Shown here one piece after another: positions 1-9,280 of a DNA stretch of 64,000 nucleotides. The notes beneath the pieces were generated by a model. That model was not told the DNA's origin. It did not search any database and was given only the letters and a program-made list of their open reading frames with translations. Source of the DNA: TIUS-1 sp964019505 (GTDB taxonomy: Bacteria > Bacillota_I > Bacilli_A > Mycoplasmatales > Mycoplasmataceae); assembly GCF_964019505.1 (NCBI RefSeq), contig NZ_OZ026449.1, positions 758,088-822,087 on the forward strand, read 5' to 3'. Both the position numbers and the translations under genes were made by a program. The stretch's first letter is position 1. Each line of letters begins with the position of its first letter.

Positions 1-107
1 TTTCAAAAGATTGAACATGAACCCATAGTAGTCAATTTAAGGTTGACAGTAGAGACGCCCCACCATATTTGGAGCTTATACAGGAATTGATTAATTACCT
101 AACTTAA
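1..107 (+). CDS. C-terminal fragment of an unrecognised reading frame
   Basis: An open frame enters from the left edge and ends at TAA (105-107). It encodes about 34 residues, includes two TGA (Trp) codons and ends in an amphipathic leucine-rich helix. It converges on trmFO, which ends at 152. I do not recognise the protein; it could be the end of a real plus-strand gene or a degraded remnant. The only support is the absence of stops over a short distance. Confidence 0.25.
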
Positions 108-137
108 TAATAATCAATTGACCAACAGTAGTCAATT
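27..137. repeat. Short direct repeat AGTAGTCAATT flanking the frame end
   Basis: The string AGTAGTCAATT occurs at about 27-37 and again at about 127-137, roughly 100 bp apart. The first copy lies in a small imperfect palindrome (GTCAA near 31, TTGAC near 43). It could be the scar or end of a mobile element, or chance in AT-rich DNA. No transposase is visible. Confidence 0.3.
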
Positions 138-151
138 GAAATTGGTTTAAA

Positions 152-1450
152 TTACTTTTTGTTACTGATATAGTTTTTCATTTTGCTCATTGAATTTGTG
201 TATGTTCAATCATCAGGCATTTCTGATTTTTTAATTCCAACGTGTTGTAATATTCCCATATTAGCTTTCATTGGATTAAATTTTTTTAGATTTTCATTTG
301 TCACATACTTAATCAAAGCACCCATCAAAGTATCTTGTGGTAGTGGATCCATTTTTTTATTTTCAACTAAACTTACAACACCCATTGCAGCAACTATTCC
401 ACACATTGCAGATTCAACATAACCTTCAACTCCAGTTATTTGTCCAGCAAAGAAAACGTTACGTTTTCTTTTTACTTGCAATTTATGGTTTAAAATTTTT
501 GGAGAATTTATGTATTTATTTTTGTGCATAACACCATAACGAACAATGTTTATATTTTCCATTCCTGGTAATGTTTTTAATATTCTTAATTGTTCTGGTC
601 ATTTAAGATTTGTTTGAAATCCCACAAAATTATATAAACTATCAATTGCGTCATCTTGTCTTAATTGAACAACTGCATATGGAATTTTGCCATCTTTATC
701 TTCTAAATTATTAGGAGACAAAGAACCATTTAATAAAACATTTCTACCTGTTTTTGCCATGTGTTCAATTGGTTGGCAACCTTTAAAAAATACTTCATTT
801 TCAAATTCTTTTGTTTTCACAACTTCACCGTTGATTAACTCATTTCTGAAGTTATCAAATTGCTCTTCATTTAATGGAACACAAATATAGTTACCTTCAC
901 CTTTGTGTCTTGTTGCATAATATAATTTTTCAAAATTAATTGAAGACTTCTTAACTATTGGAGCAGAAGCATCCATGAAATAAAATTTTTGATTTCCAAT
1001 TATTCTTTGAATTTCATTGTTGAATCTATCTGAAGTTAATGGCCCTGTTGCTATAATTGTTATTTCGTTTTCATCATCAATTGTTTCAATTACTTCATTG
1101 ATTAATTCAATGTTTTTATCTTTTTTAATCTTGTCTTGAATATAGTTTGAAAAGTTAATTCTATCAACTGCAAGTGCATCATCTGATGGAATTTGTGTTT
1201 TGATTGCTGCTTCAATTATTAATGAATCAAATAACTCCATTTCTTTTTTTAAAATACCAACTGCATTCTTTATTGACTTACTACGCAATGTGTTTGAACA
1301 AACCAATTCTGCAATTGTTTCTAATTTTTGAATTTCATTTTTTTCAATTGTTTTTGATTCATATAGCTTAACTTTGTATCCTGCTTTTGACAGTTGTCAT
1401 GCAGCTTCACATCCGGCTAATCCAGCACCAATAATTTTAATAACTTTCAT
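152..1450 (-). CDS. trmFO: Methylenetetrahydrofolate-tRNA (uracil-5-)-methyltransferase TrmFO
   Basis: This 432-aa FAD/folate enzyme makes ribothymidine at U54 of tRNA, using methylenetetrahydrofolate as methyl donor. The N-terminal Rossmann motif GAGLAG is at residues 8-13. The middle carries the family signature VCSNTLRSKS, and the C-terminal FAD segment reads FFAGQITGVEGY. In-frame TGA codons are Trp. The start is the ATG at 1450, preceded by an AGAGA-type ribosome site. It resembles MnmG in this window (40.8-42.7 kb) in its FAD domain, but length and signature identify TrmFO. It lies downstream of the DUF3137-like gene and a terminator separates them. Confidence 0.95.
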
Positions 1451-1461
1451 AATCTCGTTCT

Positions 1462-1538
1462 CTTTTTCTTTAATTATATATAAACAAAAACAAGACAGTT
1501 GTCTTGTTTTTAAGTAATTGAAATTGCGATTAAATTAT
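1462..1538. repeat. Copy A of a 77-bp direct repeat
   Basis: Matches 2455-2531 without gaps with about 5 mismatches. It spans the end of the DUF3137-like gene, its terminator and the AT-rich spacer beyond. Confidence 0.85.
1486..1511 (-). terminator. Intrinsic terminator of the DUF3137-like gene
   Basis: A 10-bp stem AAAACAAGAC/GTCTTGTTTT (1487-1496 with 1501-1510) with a 4-nt loop. The stop codon of the upstream gene (1510-1512) is inside it. Near-identical hairpins end the next two genes. Confidence 0.85.
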
Positions 1539-2445
1539 TTAGTTCTTTTATTAATAAACCTTCTTTTGATTTAAATATTTCTTCAAGTCAATCAATTGAT
1601 TTTTGATAACTTAATGGCGGTATTTTATCATAGTGAAATATGTTTATTGTTTTTGAAATTTTCAATCCAGTTGTTAAACTTTTTGAGTTAATTACTATTT
1701 CGTTATTTTTGTATTGGATTGGGTAGTCAATAATTTTATCAATATTGTTTAATAACTTTTCCTGATTGACTGGCGATAGTATTTTATAAGTGTTTAACTC
1801 ATCATTAAATTTGATTGTTATTTTTTCATTAAATTTAATTGATTCTGAATTAAATGTTTTTTCAAACGCACTACTTGCATCTTTTGATTTAACAATTTCA
1901 AATCCACGCCCAAAGTTAAAGTTATTTGATAATAGGGATCTATTTTTTAAATGAAATTCATTATTGTCTGTTCACTTACCGTTTATAGTGCCGGTTGTTT
2001 CCATGGCCTCATAAGTAAATGTAAAATTTCCATAATCAATATTTAATATTTTTGTGTGATTTAATTCCCCTTGTACAACTGATATATTTTTTATTTCAGT
2101 TTGTTTATCTTTTAAATATTTAACAAAATATTTTTCAATAAAATCAGATCTTTTTTTGTAATATCTAATTCCTGTTGTGAATAACGATACCTTTTCATAC
2201 CTTCTTAATTTACATACTATAAAAATATAAATCATAACAATTATTATTATTACAAAAGAAACAATTGTCAGAATTATTGCTATTTTTTTATCTAATAATT
2301 TCAACGCAAATGATAGAGCTGAAAATATAAGTAAGCCAAAAGAGATAAGCAATAGTGCAATTTTATCTCATGTGTATTCTTGGCGTCTAAGGTTTTTTAA
2401 ATCGTTTTTATTAATGTTTTCTTTTATTCATTTATTAGGATTCAT
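1510..2445 (-). CDS. DUF3137-like membrane protein
   Basis: A 311-aa protein with a short cytosolic N-terminus, two adjacent hydrophobic segments near residues 30-75 forming a membrane hairpin, and a soluble C-terminal domain of about 230 residues. That domain resembles DUF3137: a segment built around FTYEAMETTG, then an aromatic-rich stretch, then a motif like YKILSPVNQEKL. Function is unknown. The start at 2445 is chosen by AGGAG placed 7 nt upstream; a TGA (Trp) codon just after the N-terminus would hide it under the standard code. The family assignment is from memory of the motif pattern, so it is moderate. Confidence 0.8.
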
Positions 2446-2454
2446 ATTTAACTC

Positions 2455-2531
2455 CTTTTTCTTTAATTATATATAAACAAAAACAAGACCTTTGTCTTGT
2501 TTTTAAGTAGTTTAAATTGCAATTAAATTAT
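2455..2531. repeat. Copy B of a 77-bp direct repeat
   Basis: Copy of 1462-1538. Here the part equivalent to the DUF3137 coding end lies after the lipoprotein gene and carries an early stop, so it looks like a remnant of a lost paralogue. Confidence 0.85.
2479..2504 (-). terminator. Intrinsic terminator of the Ig-like lipoprotein gene
   Basis: Stem AAAACAAGAC/GTCTTGTTTT (2480-2489 with 2494-2503), loop CTTT, followed on the minus strand by a T-rich tail. Same stem as 1486-1511. Confidence 0.85.
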
Positions 2532-3232
2532 TCACTCAATTCAAATTCAACATTGAATATCACCTCACCATCGGGAGAAAAATAATCTTTCATTTTAGAA
2601 TTTTCGTCATCAATTACTGTCAATATAAATTCGTTATTGTTTTCAATATCTCATGTGATATCTCCTACTATGAAATACGACATATCAGATACAATTGCAG
2701 TTCTTACAGAATTGTCAACTCCTTTGATATTTTCTTCATATCACTCTCCAAATGCTTTAAAAAAATCCAATCTTAAATCACTATTATTTTGGCCCTCTTC
2801 ATATTTGGCTACAATCGAAATTGGGTCATTACCAAATACATCATTCAAGAATAGCGGTTCTGGCTTTGTAACATTCACTTTAATAGTAATCAGGTCAAGT
2901 CCAGTTGCAGAAATAACAACCTCAGTAGAACCAACCCCATTGGCAATTATGCTGAAATTTTTATTTGATACACCATTCTTGTTTTGAATACTGGCAATAT
3001 CTTCATTTTTTGACAATACAGCTGGTTCTTGTAATTTGTCAAAATTTATAATTTTTATAGTTTTGCTCATGTCACCAATTAATAAATCAACCTTATCTCC
3101 CTTAAGGTCGATAGTTATCTCGCTTTCTCCAACTTCTTCATTGGTTTTATCTGGATTATCACAAGACACAATTGATGCACCGCCAGAGATAATTAACCCC
3201 ACAGCCCCAAGCATTGCTAATAATTTTTTCAT
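2528..3232 (-). CDS. Lipoprotein with Ig-like (Big_2-type) domain
   Basis: A 234-aa predicted lipoprotein. The signal peptide MKKLLAMLGAVGLIISGGAS is followed by lipobox ASIVSC with the lipidated Cys at residue 24. The segment of residues about 35-125 alternates beta-strand-like stretches and ends in VVISATGLDLITIKVNV, the usual look of a bacterial Ig-like domain. The C-terminal 100 residues are acidic. It should sit on the outer face of the membrane; no ligand can be inferred. RBS AGGAG precedes the ATG. A 10-bp palindrome lies upstream at 3269-3278. Confidence 0.85.
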
Positions 3233-3268
3233 AATTAATTCTCCTATTGATTAGTTAATTTTTTATAT

Positions 3269-3278
3269 TACACGTGTA
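3269..3278. promoter_or_regulatory. Palindrome TACACGTGTA upstream of lipoprotein gene
   Basis: A perfect 10-bp palindrome with CACGTG core, about 40 bp before the lipoprotein start and overlapping a TAATAT -10-like sequence on the minus strand. It could be a repressor operator. The CACGTG core also resembles the centre of ParB binding sites, but the flanks do not match the usual parS arms. Confidence 0.35.
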
Positions 3279-3286
3279 TTCTAATT

Positions 3287-3318
3287 AAAAAAAAAAAAAA
3301 GACAGATGTCTTGTTTTT
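3287..3318 (-). terminator. Terminator of the PhnE-like operon
   Basis: Stem AAGAC/GTCTT around 3299-3312, followed on the minus strand by a run of about 14 T. It is the third version of the hairpin seen at 1486 and 2479 and lies just after the permease stop at 3319. Confidence 0.8.
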
Positions 3319-5748
3319 CTAATATCTATTTTTTTGTCTTTTTCTACCCAGTTTTCTAATAGCATCATTTTTTTCTTTATGAGCTAATATGTTTTTTGAT
3401 AAGCATTCAAAGAAATTAATTTCTTTGTTTTTGTGTTTTTCATTGTTAGAAATTTTTGCATCTTTATAAACTTGTTTAATTCTTACAATTGATTCTTTTC
3501 TATTTATTAATCTTTGTTTTTGTTTGAATTTTAATTCAGTTTCTATTTGTGTTCTTTCTAAATGAATTTTTTTAACAAGTAATAAAATTTCCATTAATTT
3601 TTCTGAGGTAATTTCTTCATCATGTTTAATGATTCCGAATCTGAAACCAACACCTTTTAATTCAACCAGTTTTTTATCTGTTATAAATTTTTCTTCATAT
3701 AATCAAGGTTCAACAACTGTGTTGAATTCAATATTAATTTTTCTTAAAGTTGTGTTTGTTGTGTTTTCAAATTTTTTTGTCATTTCAATAACTTGTTCAT
3801 TTAATTTTTCAAAATCAACTTGTATTAATTTTTCGTTTTCGTTAACTTTGTTTTCAATCATGTAATCACAAATTACTTTTTTATCTAGTAGGAATTCTGA
3901 TTTTAAGATATATCACGATTTGTCATATGCGTTACCATTGTTTTTAACAACGTAGTTTGCAATAAACTTATTAACTACACGAGTACGATATCAACTAGCT
4001 AACTTGTCATACAGTCAGTGGTTTTGATCTAGTAGTATTTTTCTTCTTAACGCAGTTACAATGTATTCCATAAGAATACATGTAATCATCAGCGTTATTA
4101 AAACTGCTGACAGGTTTCTATATGTATGTTCATTTATAAATGAACTCATAGCGATACCCAATTGACCAGCACCCACCGTTGCAAACGAAGATACTTCACG
4201 AATATTAATATCAAATCTATATAGAGTTCAAGATACTATTTCAGATCTTACTTGTGTAAGGATTCCATACTTAAATACATCTCATCTATTTAATCCCATG
4301 GCACGTAGATTATCTACAATCTTCATATCTATTTGATCAAATGTTTCTCTAATATATTTAGCTAACATAGCTGAAGTTGCAATTGCGATTGCAACAACCC
4401 CAGTAAACGGACTTAGTCCAATTAATGTAACCAAGAATATAGCAATTATATATCCTGGTGTTGGTCTAATGATTGTGGCAATAAATCAAAATGGTTTTGA
4501 TCATATTTTTCCAGTAACCGTTTTACTACTTAGTGCACCTAAAATGATTGCAATAATCATTCCAAATAAAGTACCCATTGCAGCAATCATCACTGCTTCA
4601 GTTATTAAATCAAATGATGAATAAACTAGTACATTTCCATTTTGGTCAAGGTTACCAAATATCAATCCCCATTCTGGTCTAAATAAATCACCAACATCTT
4701 TTCATCCTTGGGCGATGTTTTTATCATCTTGTCATACAACATTAAATTGTATTAAAACATAAATAACAATTCCAAATACAATTAATGCAAGTGATAACAT
4801 TTTTAAAAAACCAAGTTGTGGTTTTTCTAATACATAGTTAACTTTTTCATTTTCAGCTATGTTATCAAAATGAATCGGTCTATCTTTTTTTACAATAATA
4901 TAATTTTTTATAATAAATGAAACAGCTTCAATTATAAGTACTAATGTTATTAGTACAAAAATACAAAATCCTGCTTCAGGAGTTTTATTCAATTCAATCA
5001 TATTGAATTGAATAATGTGACCTAATCCTATTCCTAATCCCATAGCAATAATAGATAGATATCTAATATTTGTTTCTAGTGAATATAAGATTGCAGATAC
5101 TGTAAAGTGTCCGATCTCTGGCATTATTGTTTTTTTGAATGCAGTAGTTTTACCAACACCCATACTTACCAATAAATTGAATGTGTTCATTTTCGCTTGT
5201 TCAATTCTGTCAATAAACATTTTTGATGCAATCGAAACTGTAAAGCAAGTTGTAGCAATAACTGTAATAGCCACTTTAGATCCATAACTACCTGTAGTCA
5301 TGAAGCACATTATTATAGTTGCAAAGAAGAACAATGGCATTGTTCTAAAAACAATGAACACACCTTTTACGATTGCATTAACTACTTTATTCTTAATAAC
5401 ATTACTTGACGCCAATACCGCTAATGGAATAGTTATTAAAACCCCTATAACAGTACCTGCGAGCGCAAGTGAGAATGTTTCTCATATTGATAGCATTACC
5501 TCGCCAAGAAATCCACCAGCTCAGTCAATTTCATTTCATTTAAATAAAGACGATATTATATCAACTGTTTCGTCATCTCATATAAATAAGTTAGTTGCTT
5601 TATTTATTGGAATTACCACAAATGAAAATATCAGCAATATCGAAACTATAATAAATAAACTTCATCAAAAGATTTTTCTTGGTTTATATATTACTTGATT
5701 ACCAACCCTGTCTAATTTGTAGGAATTACCTCTTATTCTTGTAAACAT
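3319..5748 (-). CDS. phnE: Phosphonate/thiamine-type ABC transporter, fused double permease (PhnE/p69-like)
   Basis: An 809-aa membrane protein containing two binding-protein-dependent permease domains in tandem: residues about 30-270 (loop GVGKTTAFKKTIMPEIGHF) and about 340-560 (loop MGLNRWDVFKYGILTQV). PhnE is normally a single domain of about 260 aa, so this is a fusion like mycoplasma p69. A further 240-residue charged, coiled-coil-rich tail, ending very basic, should be cytosolic. The gene overlaps the ATPase gene by one base (TAATG), indicating translational coupling. It is last in the lipoprotein-ATPase-permease operon. Substrate is inferred from family only: phosphonate, or thiamine pyrophosphate as for mycoplasma p37. 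Confidence 0.88.
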
Positions 5749-6530
5749 TATGCAACGTCTTCCTCACTATAGTTTTCACCATAAATTTGAATTAAGACAC
5801 TTTTATCAACCTTATTAGTCGGGCCATCATATACAACCTTGCCTTCTCTTACACCAATAATTCTTGTTGTATATTTAAGTGCAAGTTCAACGTGGTGAAT
5901 ATTAATTAAGATTGTGATATTTTGTTCTTTATTTATTTTTTCAAAGTCAGCCATTACTTGGTTTGCAAATATTGGATCTAAAGCTGACACTGGTTCGTCA
6001 GCAATGATTATAGGTGCTTCTTGTGATATTGCACGAGCGAGAGCGACTCTTTGTTGTTGTCCGCCAGAAAGTGACCCAGCACGAGTATATGCCTTATCTA
6101 AGATACCAAGTTTGTGTAAAGCATCAAGAGCAATTCTTTTATCTTCTTTTGAATATATTGTAAATATTTTTCTGTATCATGGCATCTTTGTAAGCCTTGA
6201 TGCAAGAACGTTACTCAATACTGTTTCACCTTGTACATTGTTATATTCTTGAGTTATTAACCCAATCTTTGATTTAAAATGTCTTAATTTTTTTCCACTT
6301 AAGTTTGCAACATTATATTCAACTACTTCATCATTTTCTTTCATAGTAACCACTAGGTCACCACTTGAAATTGGATGCATTTTATTTACTGTTTTGATCA
6401 GTGTTGTTTTACCAGCTCCAGACAAACCAATGATTCCAACAAATTCACCATCTTTAATTTCGACATTGACATCTTGGAGAGCAATGTTTCCATTTGGTCA
6501 TATTTTATTTACTTCTTTAAATATAATCAT
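5748..6530 (-). CDS. phnC: ABC transporter ATP-binding protein (PhnC/p29-like)
   Basis: A 260-aa ATPase that energises the importer. Walker A reads GLSGAGKTT near residue 36, the Q-loop is ITQEYNNV, the signature is SLSGGQQQRVALARA, Walker B is IIIADEPVSALD and the switch His lies in INIHHVELAL. All catalytic residues are present. RBS AGGAG is 6 nt from the ATG at 6530. It sits between the binding lipoprotein (8 nt upstream) and the permease (1-nt overlap). Confidence 0.93.
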
Positions 6531-6538
6531 AATTTCTC

Positions 6539-8104
6539 CTATTGGTTTATTTCTAATGCAACATCTGATGCTGCAGCATTTAGTGTTGAAGTTTGTGCGT
6601 CAACCACTGACTTATCGTAGTTAACAGACCCATCTAAATAGTTGTTTATATCTTCTGGTAGATATCCTTCATGTGAATAAATATCTCTCATTACTTTTAA
6701 ACCATCTTCATCTTTCATTAAGTTAATAAAAGATGTTCTAAGCGCATCTAACAAGTTGTTACCTGTAGAATTGTATTCTTTGCCACCAATTTCTAAAACC
6801 GGTATTTCTGTACTAATATTATTACGCTTGAAAAACGTTTTTGAATATAACATTCCATCATTCATAATTCCTGAAGATGTTGTTAGCATTCATGTTTTTG
6901 ACAGATAGCCTGAATTAGTATTTCCTAACGCCTCTTCTTTAATTTGACTTTCGGCTCTAGCGTCATTAAATGCTACCCCTATATTCAATAAACCATCTCT
7001 AACTTGTCTTGGTAAGTCAGTTGCATAACCTGGAGATTTTGAATATCCAGTTAAAACTGCATTCGCAAACTCTTTTGCTTTCGCTACATCACTTGGGTTG
7101 CTTGAAGGTAGACCTTGTTGGTTCATGAAGTTGTTCATTAATGTTTCCACAGGCTTAACCATTCCAGCTCCAGAAGTCGCAGAAGAAGCTAGACCCACTT
7201 TTGCTCCACCAGTATTAGCGCTTTCCATCGATTGACAAAATAGGTCCAATAAAATAACTGAATGCGCTTTTTGTTGCGCACCAACATCTGTTCCAACAAA
7301 GTTCAAATTATCATCAAGTGTTTCATAAGCGTCATATACCGTTTTGTTTGTTCACCCTTTTAAGTGACCGACAAACCTTGAAACATAATTACCGCTTTCA
7401 CCGTTTTGTTTTACTGTCTGTTTTCTTTTTGTGACAAATTCTCTATTTGCAAATATTACAGATCTATAGTGTTTTGCGCTCGCAATTTCTTTTTCATCAG
7501 TTTCTGACTCTGCGGCTTCTTTTTTATCTGCATCACTGTAATAAATGTTGCTCGTATCTTGTGCATATTTTTTATTTGATTCTTGTGCAATTTTAAATTG
7601 ATTGACAATGTCTTCGTCTAAATTTTGATTTGCTCCACCATCATTCATCTCGGACTGAAAACTATTTAATTGCTCAAGTGTCGCCGGTTCAGTGTCACCC
7701 AACTCACCATATGAACGCAACTCAGTTTTAACGGCGGTTCTAGTTGACACAAATAGTGTCCCCATTTTTCTATCGTTTTCTTCTTTGTCTTTAATATCTT
7801 TTTGATAATAAGTTGTTACAGGGATCATCCCCATTGCTGCTTGACCTGATCTTAGAACATATGATGCAATGTTATAGTCAGGAGAAACTTTAAATCCAAC
7901 TTTCATATTTGATTTTGATACTTCTTCGAATTCTTCTTGAAATAATTTACTTAAATTAAATAATTCAGATTCAATCTCTAAGGGGCTTTTAGACGGTACT
8001 AATAATATTTCTATATCGTAGACCGGTTTTCTACATGCCACAATTGTTGTAGCTGTTGTCCCTGTCATTAACACTATTGCAAGTGCTGCGAAAAGTTTTC
8101 TCAT
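6539..8104 (-). CDS. PhnD/p37-like substrate-binding lipoprotein
   Basis: A 521-aa lipoprotein with an N-terminal signal peptide and lipobox TTIVAC (Cys about residue 24). The mature part begins IEILLVPSKSPLEIE, as in PhnD-type binding proteins (a strand, then a Pro-Ser loop), and includes a second-lobe motif SSGIMNDGMLYSK. It is longer than PhnD or mycoplasma p37 (about 300-400 aa); the extra length is largely a charged insert around residues 150-225. RBS GAGG precedes ATG 8104. First gene of a three-gene import operon. Confidence 0.88.
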
Positions 8105-8128
8105 TTGTATTTTCCTCTTCTCGTGATT

Positions 8129-8134
8129 ATTATA
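8129..8134 (-). promoter_or_regulatory. -10 box of the PhnDCE-like operon
   Basis: TATAAT on the minus strand (ATTATA on plus), about 25 nt before the ATG at 8104. It is the only plausible promoter between the preceding terminator and the gene. The -35 is weak. Confidence 0.6.
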
Positions 8135-8170
8135 TATGAATTTATATGTACGAAAATCATTTGAATTATA

Positions 8171-8191
8171 AAAAAATAGCACTAAGCTATT
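8171..8191 (-). terminator. Terminator of HAD phosphatase gene
   Basis: Stem AATAGC/GCTATT (8175-8180 with 8186-8191) followed on the minus strand by seven T. It overlaps the stop codon of the gene. Confidence 0.8.
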
Positions 8192-9002
8192 ACATTTTAT
8201 AATTCAAAATAAAGTTTGCAACTCCGTCATTGAAATTCTCTTCAGCTACGAATTTTGCAATTTTTTTAAGTTCTTCATTCCCTTGTTTCATTGCAACAGG
8301 AATATCAACAGCACCCAATAACGAGAAGTCATTTGGGCCATCACCGAATCCGAATGTTTCACATTTATTTTCTGGATCTAAGATTTTAATTAATTCTTTT
8401 ACTGTTTGACCTTTGTCAACATCTTTAACAGCAATCTCAATTGCTCTACCATCATAAATAACAATATTTGTAACATCGCCAAATAAGGCTTGAAGTTCAT
8501 TAAATTCATCTTCAATTTTATGAGCATTTTCTTTTTTAATAACTACAACTAAATGAGTTATTGATTCTTTAATGTCATTAACTGATTTTGCAACAACATA
8601 TTTGTTTCCCATTACTTTAGCTCAGAATTCTGGACTCTTAGATGGGCCAAAACCATATATTGTTCCAGCTCCGTTAAAAGTTACTTTTAACGGTTTGTTG
8701 TTGTGATATCTATCTCATACTTGTTTCATTAATTCTTTTGATAACTCTTTTTTTATTAAGTACTTTTTTTCTTTAAATGAATAAACTGTAGCGCCGTTGT
8801 TTCCACAAACAATTCCACCAAGTTTATCTAGCTCTAATTCTTTTGCAAGATCTAACAAGTTATTCATACCACGCGCTGTTATTGGTATTAACATGTCACC
8901 TTGTGCATATATGTTTTTTACAACTTCTTTCGTTTTTTCAGAAAAAACATAATCATCTTTTAGTAATGTTCCATCTAAATCTGAGAAATAAATTCTTTTC
9001 AT
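8190..9002 (-). CDS. Cof-type HAD-family phosphatase
   Basis: A 270-aa soluble hydrolase. Motif I is FSDLDGTLL (nucleophile Asp at residue 8), motif II ITARG, and motifs III/IV are the Lys in the K-G-rich stretch and FGFGDGPNDFSLLG. The cap domain lies between about residues 85 and 190, as in the Cof/YidA subfamily that dephosphorylates sugar phosphates, nucleotides or FMN. Substrate cannot be read from sequence. RBS AGGAG sits upstream. A second Cof-type HAD is at 50582-51448; the two are only distantly alike. Confidence 0.92.
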
Positions 9003-9049
9003 AGTTCATAAACTCCTATTATTTTTTACATTATTGATTATATAGATTA

Positions 9050-9073
9050 AAAAAACACCTTACGGTGTTTTTG
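9050..9073 (-). terminator. Terminator after the repeat membrane protein operon
   Basis: Stem AAACACC/GGTGTTT with loop TTAC, and a run of seven T on the minus strand. It closes the two-gene unit 9079-10750. Confidence 0.85.
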
Positions 9074-9078
9074 TTTTT

Positions 9079-9270
9079 TTACTTTGATTTATATTTTCTT
9101 TTTAATAATTTCATTTCAGTGTCAATAATTTTCAATTCGTTTTTCTTTTGTTTTAAAACAAGTTTTAATTGTTTTAACTCTTCAATAGTAGAACTAATTT
9201 CATTTTGTTTATTAATTTTGTTTTCTTTGATTATGTGCTTTTCGTCAAGAAATAAGTCTTTATCTAACAT
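9079..9270 (-). CDS. Small coiled-coil protein
   Basis: A 63-aa, highly charged protein with leucine/isoleucine heptads over residues 15-60, probably a single coiled coil. An AGGAG site 7 nt before the ATG and its position 10 nt after the preceding gene, before a clear terminator, show it is real. I do not recognise it. It is co-transcribed with the acidic proline-rich membrane protein and may be its partner. Confidence 0.75.
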   Translation of the reverse strand: MLDKDLFLDEKHIIKENKINKQNEISSTIEELKQLKLVLKQKKNELKIIDTEMKLLKRKYKSK

Positions 9271-9280
9271 GTGTGTACTC

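Noticed and set aside
183..422. Plus-strand frame opposite trmFO
   Set aside because: It lies wholly inside trmFO on the other strand, has no ribosome site and no recognisable domain; trmFO is intact when TGA is read as Trp.
599..1306. Apparent truncated trmFO fragments
   Set aside because: The breaks are TGA codons at Trp positions; the gene is continuous from 1450 to 152.
3600..4730. Apparent gap without genes inside the PhnE locus
   Set aside because: It is continuous coding sequence rich in TGA (Trp) and shares one frame with both flanks.
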